Part shown: one piece after another, positions 1 to 15,110 of the stretch
How positions within the stretch are numbered: position 1 is the stretch's first letter
How the letters are laid out: each line of letters opens with the position of its first letter
Position numbers and translations under genes: made by a program
The notes under the pieces: generated by a model
Seen by the model: the letters and a program-made list of their open reading frames with translations, nothing else
Told to the model about the DNA's origin: nothing
Databases searched by the model: none
Assembly (NCBI GenBank): GCA_021613535.1
Contig: CP075494.1
Span: forward strand, 13,950,001-14,014,000
Length of the DNA: 64,000 bases
Reading direction: 5' to 3'
Source: Adineta vaga
Lineage: Eukaryota; Rotifera

Positions 1-2795
1 TTCACCTTTGTTCTAACCTTCAGACATAAACCAGAAGAATACAAACACGTATATATATATATACATATTCATATGAATATATGTATCATAAAAACTTCTA
101 CCTTCTGTCGCCCACTGGCTATTCTATGATGCAATCATTATTATTATTATTATCAAATGATAGTGATGATGATGATGATGATAGATTGATTAAAGAAAAG
201 AATAAGGACAATCTGACACCTAGACATTTGCATGTTCATACATCAATGATGAACTTCAAAAAAAAAGAACCTTACCCGATTGTATAGTGTGATAATTTCG
301 AAGGATGACAGAATTGTACTATAGCAGTAGTCGATTGCTTCTTGTGAATTATGAGTCCATTCCTTGTTTCTTTCTCTCATCCATCTATTTCTTCTCTCTC
401 TCTCTCGCTTCCTTTCTATTGAGTATTGGCCATATTGATTGAACGAGCGTAAAGAGAAATACGATACTTCTTTTTCTCCTTCTATCACTTTCGTTCGTTT
501 CTTTCTCTTTTACTTGTATTCATAGATCCACGTGCCAATTGATGGGTCAATAATGCAGATGTGAACATCAAGATTTTCCAATTGTAAAAACAAAAAAAAA
601 GAAAATAATTTTTTTTTCTAATTAAAAATCTCTGTGGGATATTATTTATATTTTCAATAATGAGATTTTAGTTAGAAAACAAAAAATTTACTTGTTCTCT
701 CTCTCTTACTCTTAACTATACTCATAGACGAATAACATTTGTTCACTTACTCTCAATTTCCATAGACAAACATGATGTATAGGTTTTTGTTGTTGTTGTT
801 GTTAGCTTAAATTTCAAAAGTCTATTCATGCATTAAACGAGTCTCAAGTAGATCGCTGATAAGTTCAAAACAGGTTCCTTTTCTTTCTCTTGTGTATAAA
901 AGATCAAACGAAAGAATACAGAATTGATTTGATTTTATGCATCATTACATATGTAGTTTTTCTTATTTCTTATATAATCTTGAAAAAACGACATATGTTT
1001 CGAAAGAAAAAGTAAATCTCAGATAAGAAATAAACATCGAAAATAATGCATTGATCAAATTAGTAATTGATCATTCTTTCAAGGATCTCTCTCGTCTGCT
1101 AAATGGATGCTCAAGTTGATCAAATGTGTACGTATGCCCAAAGGATATATTGAATTAAAAGAACAATAATATTCATCGTTTATTTTTCATCTGTGTGATA
1201 AATTTTTTTTCCCGCTGATTGTTGTTGGTACTTTTGCGTGATCACTCGTCAGACCGATACGGTGACACATGTTTGTGTTTGAACACCCACCGCCTGTCTC
1301 GACGTTTGTCACCGTTTGTGTGTATGTGTGTGAGATTTTATATTCATTAAATATAAAGACAACTCCCTCTAGTGAGAAATGAAGGGCAAGACGCGAGTGT
1401 AAATTCATATGTATTCAAAAAGGTAATCGTTTGACGAACACTCATCACATTGAGAACAATGTCCAAGTAGCCTCTCTATATTCTGTTTTACAAGTACATA
1501 GAGAAAGAGAGAAAGAATAGAACATACTTGAGAATAAATGTGAACTGCATCGATCATTATTAAAAACAGTGAAGGAATCGATGCTAATTTGATGGGAGAA
1601 CGCCCTTTTTTTTGGACTCTAACTAAGACATGCAATTCGAAATCATTTAATCATTTCTTTTGTTTTCTAGAAGATTGTACTGAGAAAGATTCATGCATAT
1701 CCAATCATGCGAGTGACGACAACGATAAGGATAAATTGGTGATGCAGGTCGGCGACTTGTACTCATCACTCGAAAAGAAAAAGCTTCCGGGTACAAAAAG
1801 CATCTATTAATGAATCAAGACTATCTTTTGTCAGATACTTGACCGAATAGATATATTCTAAATCAAGAGAACGAATGACCGTCTGTTCGATGTTTTGTCA
1901 ATAAACACGTCTGAATGAACTGATAGAAAAATTGACAAGTGAATATATGACAGGATGTTGACCATATGACTTGCATTGCCAATAGAGCATAACAAAGAAA
2001 AAAAAGAACAAATAGTCAAATTAAAAGAGAGAGAAAATTGAATGACTTTAAAATGGTACATTAAATAGAAATTAAAATTTCATTTATCAAACGTCACAAC
2101 GAGCTCTTCGTTATTTTCAAAGATCGATGAAAAGATTGATATGGTTAATTTTTTTTGTTAAAATGATTCACTATGATATTAGTAATTGCAAAAATTCAAT
2201 TGAAATTTGTATTCAAGTTAGATGAAGATACAAAACATCTGTTATACAGTTTCATCAATAAATATTATCTAGATAACGAATATATAATGAACAACTTTGC
2301 TATGTCATCGAGAAGATATGGAAATTATAGTTTTTCTTTATCAATTTAAATGATTATTAGTGTGATATGAGAAGATAAAACAAATACGTAACTATTCTGT
2401 TTCTTCTTGAAAATCATTTCTACATCGACTTAGATTATATGATTCAATAAACTTCTTTTTATTTACTTAAAAATTGGCCTTGTTATACTCATAAATTTCA
2501 TTTCTACAGATGTCGTAGGTATTCATTTGAACAATATTTTATATTCTGTTTGTTTTTGATTGAATAGTGAAAAGGTGGAGTATAGGTAACGACGTCAATA
2601 ATGAAGTTGTCGTCAAAGTATACGAGAGCTAATAAGTGACGTTATATGGATTTATATTTTATTATTATTTGTTTTTCTAAACGATTCGTTAGAAATAAAT
2701 TTCTTTTACTTTAGATGAATATATTCTTCTTCGTTGAATTGATATTTATTAACTTGAATTATACAATTGTTCATATATAAGTTTTGTTTTTACTC
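1..2795. other. Non-coding 5' flank with no gene recognised
   Basis: AT-rich DNA with simple repeats: (TA)n near 50-62, (TTA)n and (GAT)n near 138-182, and CT-rich tracts near 390-410 and 690-710. One exon-like piece lies at 1671-1810 (+). It follows TTTTCTAG and encodes about 46 hydrophilic residues, beginning EDCTEKDSCISNHASDD and ending KSIY-stop. It could be the last exon of an unidentified gene, but no partner exon was found, so it is not called as a gene. Confidence 0.5.
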
Positions 2796-5608
<2,813 letters not shown>

Positions 5609-6604
5609 TCAAAATCCATTTTTGTTGTACAACCCAAACTAACAAATACACATCTTCTTTCCTTCTTGTTTCTCTTCTTTCTTTCTTTCTTTCTTTCTTC
5701 TTCAACACATCACTTCAATGGTTCTTTCGCGATTTCAATATGCTTGCGCTTTTCATATTTCAAACAAGTTCATTGTTAAATTTGAACACGATCAAGAAAA
5801 AATTCTTTCAATCGTCGATTCTTTCTCAACGTGGCAACAGTGAAAAATCAATTCAAAGATACAACTGGGTAACAATTCCTTCCTTTTTTTCATAATCTGA
5901 AATTGACATTATAACAAATGATTACATAAAGAAAACTAGAACATGTTTTGCAGTTTCTTCCTTTTGTGCTTCGGTTTTCTTTCTCTCTCTATGTGTTATC
6001 ACATCGTATGAATGACTCTAGGTAGAAAAAGAAACGTATATATGATTAAACAATGATATTGTTCGTTTAATAAATTTAATAAATATTCAAATGTCAATAA
6101 TTATCTTCATTGAAACTGAAAAAGTACATCCTATTCATTCGAGGACACAAATAAAAATAGAACATTGTACGTTAACACACAAGGATTCTTGTCATAGTTG
6201 CAATAGTTTTCTTTATTTATTTCAAATTGAAATGGCCTAACATACAACTCATTATCTCCAAGTTTTTCATTAGAAATCAAGTTTAAAAAGCGTTTCTTTG
6301 TACATTGAAATCGATGAAAATCCTCTGACATTTATCTTCAAACAAATGCAAGGAATAGAATTCTAATGATAAAATAGTCATACTTATTACAAATGCAAAA
6401 AAAAATCTATGAACGACGAGAATAATATAACATCAAATGAAAAGCAAATAGAGATAGTGTCAAACATCGCCTTTTTTTCTTCTCTTCTTTCATTTTCATT
6501 ATAAAAATAGCAACAGTCGGAAATCAAACTGTAGGTTTTCTTTCTCGTTTGTCACAATTTTGACGTGCACTAAATAATACTTGATTCATCTACAATAGAT
6601 TCGA
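5609..6604. other. Intergenic spacer between kinase and dynein light chain genes
   Basis: No gene recognised. It contains a (CTTT)n run near 5674-5700, several T-rich tracts, and presumably the kinase 3' UTR and the promoter of the next gene. ORFs here are short and lack family features. Confidence 0.5.
5674..5700. repeat. (CTTT)n microsatellite
   Basis: Perfect run of TTTC/CTTT units in the 3' flank of the kinase gene, embedded in a longer pyrimidine tract. Confidence 0.9.
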
Positions 6605-7021
6605 ATGGAAAATTCATCAAGTATAGATTTATGTTAATCAAATTAAATCTAACTTTTTCATCGATTTTATTTAGATTCTTCATCCAATGAAGAAGCAATA
6701 TTAAAACGAATCTTATCAGATTCTAGTGTCGAAGGAATAATCATGGCAAATGAACAAGGACAACTTCAATATACATCATTTGATAATAATGCTACATTTC
6801 CTATTGTTTCAAAATTATTTTCTTTTACTGATATAGCTCGATCAACTATTCGTGATATTGATCCAACAGATGATTTAATAACATTACGCCTTCGAACACA
6901 AGATAAAGAAATGATGGTTGTTGCACCGGAAGATGGTATAAAAATCATTGCTATACAAAAAATTAAATCATCAATACCTACGAAAAAACAAACAGACGAT
7001 GAATATAACGATACTTTATAA
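6605..7021 (+). CDS. Dynein light chain roadblock/LC7 (DYNLRB-like)
   Basis: Two exons, 6605-6620 and 6675-7021, joined across a 54-bp GT..AG intron. They give about 120 residues starting MENSSNSSSNEEAILKRI. The roadblock fold is recognisable from EGIIMANEQGQ, then ARSTIRDIDPTDDLITLRL, then EMMVVAPEDG and IIAIQKI. The ARSTxRDIDPxxDL signature is nearly that of animal DYNLRB1/2. Roadblock chains dimerise on the intermediate chain of cytoplasmic dynein and, in ciliated animals, on the retrograde intraflagellar transport dynein. The protein is slightly longer than the usual 96 residues, with a Ser/Asn-rich N-terminus and a hydrophilic C-terminal tail. The gene converges on the PARS2 gene, with 147 bp between stops. 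Confidence 0.93.
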
Positions 7022-7168
7022 TATGTAAATCTCGAAATATCTCTGTATTACTATAAACAAAGAAAACTCTTTTTATATTTAAACTATACTTTCACTTAAT
7101 TGAGTAACGAATGACATTCAATTCATGTGTAAGATTTCAACATGAAATGTTGTTTAAAAGAAATGCAT

Positions 7169-9070
7169 TCAACAAAAAACTGAATAATAATCTTGAATAA
7201 ACTTTAATGTCTCTTCGTATGATAAATATTCTGTTCGATTCTTGTACACATCAATAACTTCACATAGATTTTCATTTGTCTAAATAAACCACAAAATTAT
7301 ATCAATAAAGAATTCCTCGAAAGAAATATCTTACTGCTCGTTTTCCAAATGCAATTACAATTGGTATACCCATTCGTTGACAATCTTTTACTCGATATCC
7401 AATTGTTAAGTCAGTACGATCATCAACAAACCATTCATTATTATCAAGTTGTAATAAACGTCCGAGCGTTTTTTCATTACCATTCATTTCTTCGGAACTA
7501 CCTTTCTATTTAATCTACAAAATTTTAACATTCGAAATTATCAAATCGATACGAACTTTTGGTGGAAGAATAGCAACTTGATAGGGAACGATTCGTCTTG
7601 GCCAACGAATATCATTTGATTCTCTTGGTGTAAGTATTTCAACTGTTGCTGCCATTAAACGAGTTAAACCAATTCCATAACAACCCATGATTAATGGTCT
7701 ATTTATAGAAGAAATTCATTGAAATTGAACGGTAGAATGATTTCTACTTTTTATCAGCAGCGGCTACATCCGATGAACCTTCAGTGACATTGAATGCTTT
7801 TGTATAACGATCACCAAGAAGAAAACAATGACCAAGTTCAATAGCTCGTTGTTCAATTTTTTCCGAATGTTCACATTGACTTTTATTCTTTAAATAACCA
7901 CGATTACATCTAAATATAGATGATAGTATACAATTCACATTTGTAATTATCTACAAACTTTGAACAAGTAAGTATTGAATCTTCACCAACAGATGATACT
8001 GCTAAAAATTCATGATTTAATGATCCACCCATCAAACCACTATCAGCTGGTACTAAAAAGAAAAAAGATGAAATATCGTGTTATTCAATAATTCATACAA
8101 ATAAAAACCTTTAAAATATTTCAATTCTAATTTTTGAAATATTCGTTCATATGCATCACATACTTGTTCATATACTCGATTTGCACATTCATCATCTCTA
8201 TGAAAACTATATAAATCTAAATAGGAAATCCATAAACAACAAATTGAAAAAAAAATTCTTCTCGGAACCTTTCATTAGAAATTCTTTTGTTCGTAAAAGA
8301 CCATGACGATAATTTGGTTCATTACGATATTTCCATGTAATCTAGATTTGCTAATGATATATATTCAATTTCTTTCGATAAAAAAGAACAAGAGAAATTA
8401 TGAAGCAATGTACCTGATAGAGAAGTAATGGGTAATTAGTTCGTGGAAGTGATTTACACACAGATGAAACAAGTTTTGTTATTGCTTCTTCATGAGTCTA
8501 CAATTCAAGAAGTATCTTTTCTATTGCCAGAGAAAGTATCCCTTTTATTACATACTGGACTCAAACAGTATTCTTCATCATGATCTTGAAATTTAAATAA
8601 TTCATTATGCATTAAATTCCATCGATCTAAAATCATTTAGACTGATGAGAAGATCATTCAATGATTAATCATACATTCATACCACTAGTTTCCCACAGTT
8701 TCTTTCGACCAATTGCTGGAAGTGATAATTCTTGTCCACCAACAAGATTCATTTCAGTTCGAATGACATTTTTTAATTTATTTAACACACGAAAACCTAA
8801 AACTCAATAAAATTTATGTATTCATGATAGTTTCTTCATTACCTAACGGTAATAATTGCGGAAATCCATGTTCAACACTATGGACAATAGCTGCTTCTTG
8901 CAGTAACTAATTGAAAATTATTTAAATTCTCAAATCTGTAGAAAAGATTATAGATGAATACATACTGTTTGACTGTTTGATTTGCTATCTCGTGGAAGAT
9001 GAACTGGTGTTGGAAGAAATAAACGTGAACGTTGTTGAATCGCTCGACGAATAGACGTAAGAAAAACCAT
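7169..9070 (-). CDS. PARS2: Mitochondrial prolyl-tRNA synthetase (PARS2-like)
   Basis: Multi-exon minus-strand gene. The N-terminus [20 protein letters not shown] is basic and amphipathic, consistent with a mitochondrial presequence. The class II synthetase core follows: [19 protein letters not shown], motif 2 [19 protein letters not shown] then LMKDLYSFH, a cysteine-containing stretch near the insertion, motif 3 around [14 protein letters not shown], and the anticodon-binding domain with [17 protein letters not shown] and [17 protein letters not shown]. The last exon, reached by splicing GCA to ACA, ends [10 protein letters not shown]-stop. The enzyme charges mitochondrial tRNA-Pro. The bacterial-type motif 2 and the lack of a C-terminal zinc-binding extension favour the mitochondrial over the cytosolic enzyme. 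It begins 91 bp downstream of the acylphosphatase stop on the same strand. Confidence 0.9.
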
Positions 9071-9161
9071 GAGATCTGAAAAATGAAAATGTTCTTAGTC
9101 ACATATTTAAATACCTAAAACTATTAGTTTTGAAATTTATGGAGAAGTTAAATACAATTTT

Positions 9162-9640
9162 TTATCGTTTAATAATAAATGTGTCAGTTGTTAATTTATC
9201 AATGGATTTTTCATTTGTAAATTCAGTTTTTGTTATTTTGGATTTTGGACTTCCTGTTTTTTGAAGCCATTCTTTCATTTCGTCGATATTTAGTTTCACA
9301 CCTTCCATATGGCCATGAACTGATTTTGATTTGGTATTTTCAACCCAACCAACGAGATTCAATTTTTTAGCTTGATCATGAGTATGTTGACGAAAATAGA
9401 CACCTTGTACCGTGCCATATACATGAAAATCACATGAACGTAATGATTTTGATGAAGTATTCAGTTGATCTTTGCCTGATGTCGATGAATCCGAAAGAGA
9501 CGATACTAAAAAGAAGATTTTATTTTCATATAAAAACTTGAATGAAACATTGAAAACGTTTTACTTGGTTGGATTAAACATACACGATTGACTATTTCAA
9601 AAAACCGGTAAGCATACAGACTGCGAGCCAGAATACTCAT
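9162..9640 (-). CDS. Acylphosphatase
   Basis: Two exons joined by a short intron around 9508-9564. The protein opens MSILARSLYAYRFFEIVNR, possibly a mitochondrial presequence, then carries a complete acylphosphatase domain: FHVYGTVQGVYFRQHTHDQA with the catalytic arginine, LVGWVENTKSKSVHGHMEG with the catalytic asparagine, and the C-terminal GSPKSKITKTEFTNEK. Acylphosphatases hydrolyse carboxyl-phosphate bonds such as acetyl phosphate and 1,3-bisphosphoglycerate. The human enzymes are about 99 residues, so this one has an N-terminal extension of roughly 40 residues. The mitochondrial location is inference from composition. Same strand as, and only 91 bp upstream of, the PARS2 gene. Confidence 0.93.
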
Positions 9641-9904
9641 TATTTCTAATTCAGAATCAGAAATCAATTCGTTTTTCTTCTTTTGATCTTGAATTGTACA
9701 GATGGAAATAATACTGATGTTTCATTCGTAAAAATTTTCTGATCGATGTCGGCAAGCTTTCGCAGATGACGCTATCTATTGGTTTTGACATTATATGTGT
9801 GTCATTTTCATATCTCTCGTCGATAAATATAATATTGAGATCGAATGAAGAAATTCTATGTTTATTAGTGAATTTATTACGGTAGAATACCAATCAAAAT
9901 TGAC

Positions 9905-10318
9905 AAAATAATGATCTTCGGAGAAAATTGAACTTTTCTATTCGTTCATTGCCTTGCTGACCAAATAAAAAACATGCAGGACGTTGAAGTTGATTAGCAT
10001 TTCTTCCAGGACTGTTAAACTGTTTGATATCAGCACTTCACCTGTTTCTCCTATCTTCCAATATCTTAGTTCATATTTTAGACGATCACAAACATACAGA
10101 TATCCATCAGTTTTTACTAATCAATACATGTGTTGGACCACACAACTGATCATTTTGTTTTCCAAATTCATTTTTATGGCTACAACCGCTTGTGGCATCT
10201 TTCATTAATTTCAAAATACGATGATTATAATAATCAGCAATACACACACCATGTGGGAAGGATAGTCGATCAAGTCCACTGCCATATCTATCTTTACCAA
10301 TGACAATCCTTTCAAGTT
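9905..10318 (-). pseudogene. Decayed NHL-repeat protein fragment
   Basis: Read on the minus strand, this gives KLERIVIGKDRYGSGLDRLS then FPHGVCIADYYNHRILKLMK and NDQLCGPTHVLI, the familiar NHL beta-propeller wording, with an apparent deletion between HGV and CIADYYNHRIL. A shift into another frame gives KTDGYLYVCDRLKYELRYW, and a further piece reads RPACFLFGQQGNERIEK. No single open frame spans it and no start or complete propeller is present, so this is a relic. NHL proteins are, to my knowledge, strongly expanded in bdelloids. It lies between the acylphosphatase and cadherin genes. Confidence 0.7.
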
Positions 10319-11971
10319 TATATGTATACTAAGAAAAAGATCCCATGTCTAAATAATTGCAACATGATGGCACGAGTTTTCAATGTTATAAATCTCAAAT
10401 GATTCATGTTTTTTGTCTTCGTAGTGGAAAAAAATACAAAAAAAAATATTTGTTATTCTATTTCCACTTTTGAAACATGTGCACATATCTTGTTTTGTTA
10501 TTTGATGATTATACAGATGTGTCTAGCAATGATCATAGCTAATTGTGACGCATCGGTTGATGTTATCATTTGTTTTCTAACAGAGGAGAACAATCTCTGT
10601 ATCGAGAAAACATGATATAAAAGTTCACAGACTATATTTGTCTACTGTATCACTATCATTGATCGGCATCTTTTCTAATTCGAACAACTGGTGCATTGTA
10701 TGTTTTTGTTATGTACATTCACGGTTGGATATCAGATATAATTAAGGATATTACACAAATAGTAGAATACATGCATGCATAATTGGATCGTCTTGCTGAT
10801 TTTTGTAGTCTTATTAGATGCCTGCAGGCGAAAACATTTCAACGTTAAGGATGTAAGACTATTTCATTATCAAAAGAATTCATATATGTTCATAGGATAA
10901 GAAACCATATCATTGTGGATACGTGTGAGTTATGATATTAGATAGTAGAAACCTTTGAAAAAAAGAAAGGTAAATGACAAGTTAGAAGAATTCATTAGTT
11001 GCGATATTATCAATTCGTAAATCATTAATTAAATTTGTTAAGAGATAGATCACCAACATATCCGATCGTTGAATCAACTATTCTTTTCAGAAAACGGACA
11101 AGTCGGACATAGTTCATTCGATCAAAGAGAAGTTGATTTAATTGTACATGTAAGTATCAATTGATTATGTAAAAGAATAGTTTCTACTTTCACCGATCTT
11201 TTGTCAAGATGATTAAATGACCAGAACAAGAGATCATTATATTAATAAGATAAAAGATTACATCTATAATGGACATTCGTAATCATTAGTTCGTTGTCAA
11301 CAAGAGTATAATAGCTTTCAAGTGGATGACACACACCTTCTATACATAGACAAAGTATAGTTTGTCTGCGATTCAACCAGATGTAATTATTGGTTATACG
11401 AGACAATTGAGGTATGTCTGAAATTATATAGCATTTATAAAATATACATACATCTCAAACGATCAATTTCTTCTAGAAGACAAACATATTTGTCTAATTG
11501 TCTGTCTATGTTCATTCTTTTGTGTTAAGTTAACTCTAGTTTTGAAATATATTATCTATTCCGTTGAGATTAAATCTATGCATATATACGTGCGTGTTAA
11601 TAGTGACCTTGTCTTATGAGTATGAGAGAGAGAGAAAAAAAGTTGTTGATGGTCATTTAACAGACTTTAGATAATCTCGTGTTCGCTTTTCTTTTTTTCC
11701 TCTGGGAATAAATGAATATACATACATATTGATTTAACTCTAGTAACACACATGCACGCACATTCTATCTGATGATGTAACAATCACACATTCTTCTAAG
11801 TCTTTGTCATTTTTTTTTCTTCTCAATCAATACAATAGACAGAAAGGAAAAAAACACACACATACACAAACAAATGTACAAGTATCTGACTTGAATTGTC
11901 TTGATCAAAACATATGTTCTTTCGAAAATAGATTGTTCATCATCATCACCGGTAACAAAAGCCATTGTTTC
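10319..11971. other. Intergenic region downstream of the cadherin gene
   Basis: No gene recognised. A stretch at about 11091-11150 looks exon-like: it follows TTCTTTTCAG, precedes GTAAGTATC, and has an open frame reading ENGQVGHSSFDQREVDLIVH. It stands alone and is unassigned. GA-rich and CA-rich simple sequence occurs near 11623-11640 and 11745-11760. Confidence 0.45.
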
Positions 11972-14900
11972 TTAAAGATAATATTCATTCAATGGTATTA
12001 TATTTCGATAATTAAATGTTGTTGAGCCAAGTATTTTATTATATTCATGATTATTTTCAAAATTTTGTTCCGATGATTTCAATTGTATTGTTTGAATACG
12101 TTTATTCTGTTGATATTTTGTTATTAAATTAACATTATTACCAGGCGATGATGATGATGAAGAAGATAATGGAGATGATGATACTGAATTTGTGTCTTGA
12201 TCTTTACGAAGAATAATATATTTCTCATTGGATGAAACAAGCAATTTGCCAGTTGATTTATGATGATGATGAACATCCATTTCAGATGAACCATAACAGG
12301 AATCATTTGATGATGAACTTGTCTCACTATTTGCATTGATTTTCAGATTGATATTTGTCATATCAACAAGATCATCATTGAGTAAACTATGATTCTGAAA
12401 TGAAATATGACTTTTTGTACGAATGAAAAATGTAAATTTAATGAAATTTACTTCAGTAAAACCAATTTGATCTTTGAGAATTTTTAAATGTGTCGATTTA
12501 TCTACAAATATTTGTTGACGTTGTCGATAAACAAAATAAAATACTAAACAAATAAGAATTAAAATGACTGTAAAGACATTGAATATAATAATAAATTCAA
12601 TAGTATATGTATAATTTGATGATGAAAGAATTTGTTCAATTGTAACTGTATTTGAATAAAAAATCAAATGTATTGTTTCATTTGTTATTCGATATGTTGA
12701 ATATTGATCATTATCATTAATAGATATGAAGAGATCCATCATACCAAGACAATGTTCAGTTGGATTGACTTGAAGTGTACCATTGGAAGAACAAGTTACA
12801 TTACATTTGACAGCATTTTCACATTGATATGAGAGAAAACTTGAAGGTGAGGAATCACGATCAAATGCATCGATATCGATGGAACTGATATTATCAATAT
12901 TAATGTAAATTAAACGAGAATTGAGATGAATTTCTGGTGAATATTCATTAATAGGTTGAAGACAAATTTCAATAGGACAAGTTGAATTCAATCCATAGAT
13001 ATTATGAGCAATGACAAAGAAATTTCGACAGGAAGGATTAATATCATAATCAAGTAATGTATTAACGAATAATTCACCTGTTAAAGAATTAATTCGAAAA
13101 TCTGATGTTGTCAAAGAATAATTAATAGATTGTTCATTAGAATGTTTAATTCGGATGAAACCAATAGATGAATTAATTGATATAGTTTCATTAATATGAT
13201 GAAATGAATAATTATTTTGTTCAAATTTTGGTTTAAATAAAATTTTAATCGTACAAAACACATCTGTATGTAATGTTGTTGGATATTTTCCATGATCTTG
13301 TGCTCGAATAGTTAGATTATAAATTGATTGATTGAGATTTTTATGTACAAATAATTCTCCGGTAGTTTCATCGAGAGAAAATATTTGAGAATATTCATTT
13401 GACATTAATCGATATGATATTTGACTATTTTCATTCGAATCTTCATCTGTAGCTTGAAATTGAATAATAGATCCAGGATATTCTTCTTCAGCTTGAAGAG
13501 AAAGTTCATAGAATGATTGAGAAAATTTCGGTGATGAATCATTGATATCATTAATAATCAATTGAAGATCACGAATTGTTTGTTGACGAAGTTTTTCACC
13601 GAAATCTTCAACAATTAAACGAAATGAATAATTTGATTGTTGTTCATGATCAAATAATTGAGCTGTATAAACTGAAAACATATTATTTAATGTATTTGTA
13701 ATATTTGATTTTAATGAATTCGATGTTTCAATCCAACATTGAACTTTACCATTGAGATTTGAATCAGCATCTTGAACTAAAATATGCATTAGTAAAGTAT
13801 TTAATGGCGTTTCTTCACTAATATATAAAGTATCATTATGAAATTGGAAATAATCCGATATACGAATATTAATCAATGGTTTATTATCATTTTCATCTTC
13901 AACATTGACAATAATAAGATTATAGACAGGAACAGAAACAGGACCTGAATCTTGTGCAATTATAGGTATACGATATTCTTTATATTGTTCATAATCAAGT
14001 GATTGATGTAGAAATAATTCACCTGTTTGTGAATTTAATCGAAATGTTTGACGAATGAGTGCTGAAACTTGAGGACTAAAATTATAAACAACTCGACCAT
14101 TTTCATTTGAATCATGATCTGTAGCATGAACACGAAGAAGAACTTTATCTGGCGATGGTATTCTGTTTTCAGAGATATTGACAATGTATGGAGTTTGTTG
14201 ATCAAAGATAGGAACATTATCATTAATATCATTGATAGAAATATGAATAGATATTGTAGTTGTATGATTTCCTTGATCACGAGCAGTTAATTTTACTTCA
14301 TAAAAATCTTGAATTTCACGATCTAATGGTTCAGTAACGTTCAGAGCTATACAGAAAAAAACGTCAGATAAATGTGAATGTAAAGGAGAGAAATCAAAGA
14401 AAATCTCTACCAATTTGATTTGAACCAAATGAAATCAATTCAAATGGAATTTTTGTTGTTTTTTCCAACCAATAGACCAGTTCATCATCTTCACCATCTT
14501 TATCTGTGGCACTTGGAATTGGTAGTACATGTCCAACTAAAGAAGAAGAAGATAGAATGTATACTACTGTTCCAATAATGAGACTCGCCAACGATTAAAA
14601 CTCCAATTAGCTTTAAGAATGTTAGAAAAGGTCAATTATTGTGTAATGAACATACATACCAGGAACGCCTTCACTGATATTTAACTGGATAGCTTGAACA
14701 TCTCTTGTATTATCGACAAATTGTGGTCGAAATTCATTAATATCTTCAACAGTTAATATCAATGAAATAATATCTCGTGGTTGACCATTTTCTTTCAAAA
14801 CAAAATCCATATTAATTTCACATGGATAACAACGAGAGTTTTCACATAATTTTATTCGACAAAATTCTTCTCGATCTATTAAACGACTTGTACGTAATTT

Positions 14901-15110
14901 CTGTCCATCGACAAGAAAATATGTTGTATATGGTGAATTAAGATTTAAAAATTCCATTGTTTGTTGATAATCCATGGTAAGCATTTGATCAAGTGATATA
15001 ATTGTATGATATAAATCCACATTTTCTTTCACCGATGCACGATATTTCAATCGTGATGATGATACGAATGAAAGAAAACAAAGAATTAATAGTATATCAA
15101 TTCGTTGCAT
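11972..15110 (-). CDS. Protocadherin-like cadherin, single transmembrane
   Basis: Exon 1 (15110-14660) starts MQRIDILLILCFLSFVSSS, a signal peptide. A second exon (14536-14411) and a long third exon (from 14346) follow. About seven cadherin repeats can be seen, with calcium-binding linkers such as VEDINEF, DINDNVPIF, DENDNKP and INDINDSSPKF, and internal DxD/LDRE/LDYE motifs. The last two repeats are degenerate. One transmembrane helix (FIIIFNVFTVILILICLVFY) leads to a cytoplasmic tail of about 180 residues that is Ser- and Asn-rich and has no visible catenin-binding motif. Cadherins mediate calcium-dependent adhesion. Layout and length resemble protocadherins, but orthology is not assignable. 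An in-frame 57-nt intron-like segment (12395-12451) lies in the tail. An upstream ATG at 15158 is a less likely start because it precedes the signal peptide. Confidence 0.87.

Noticed and set aside
1187-2061. Several 65-76 residue ORFs in the left flank
   Set aside because: Short, on both strands and without conserved motifs; only the 1671-1810 exon-like piece was kept, as a note.
9984-10208. Plus-strand ORF of 74 residues
   Set aside because: It is the antisense shadow of the NHL-repeat relic on the minus strand.
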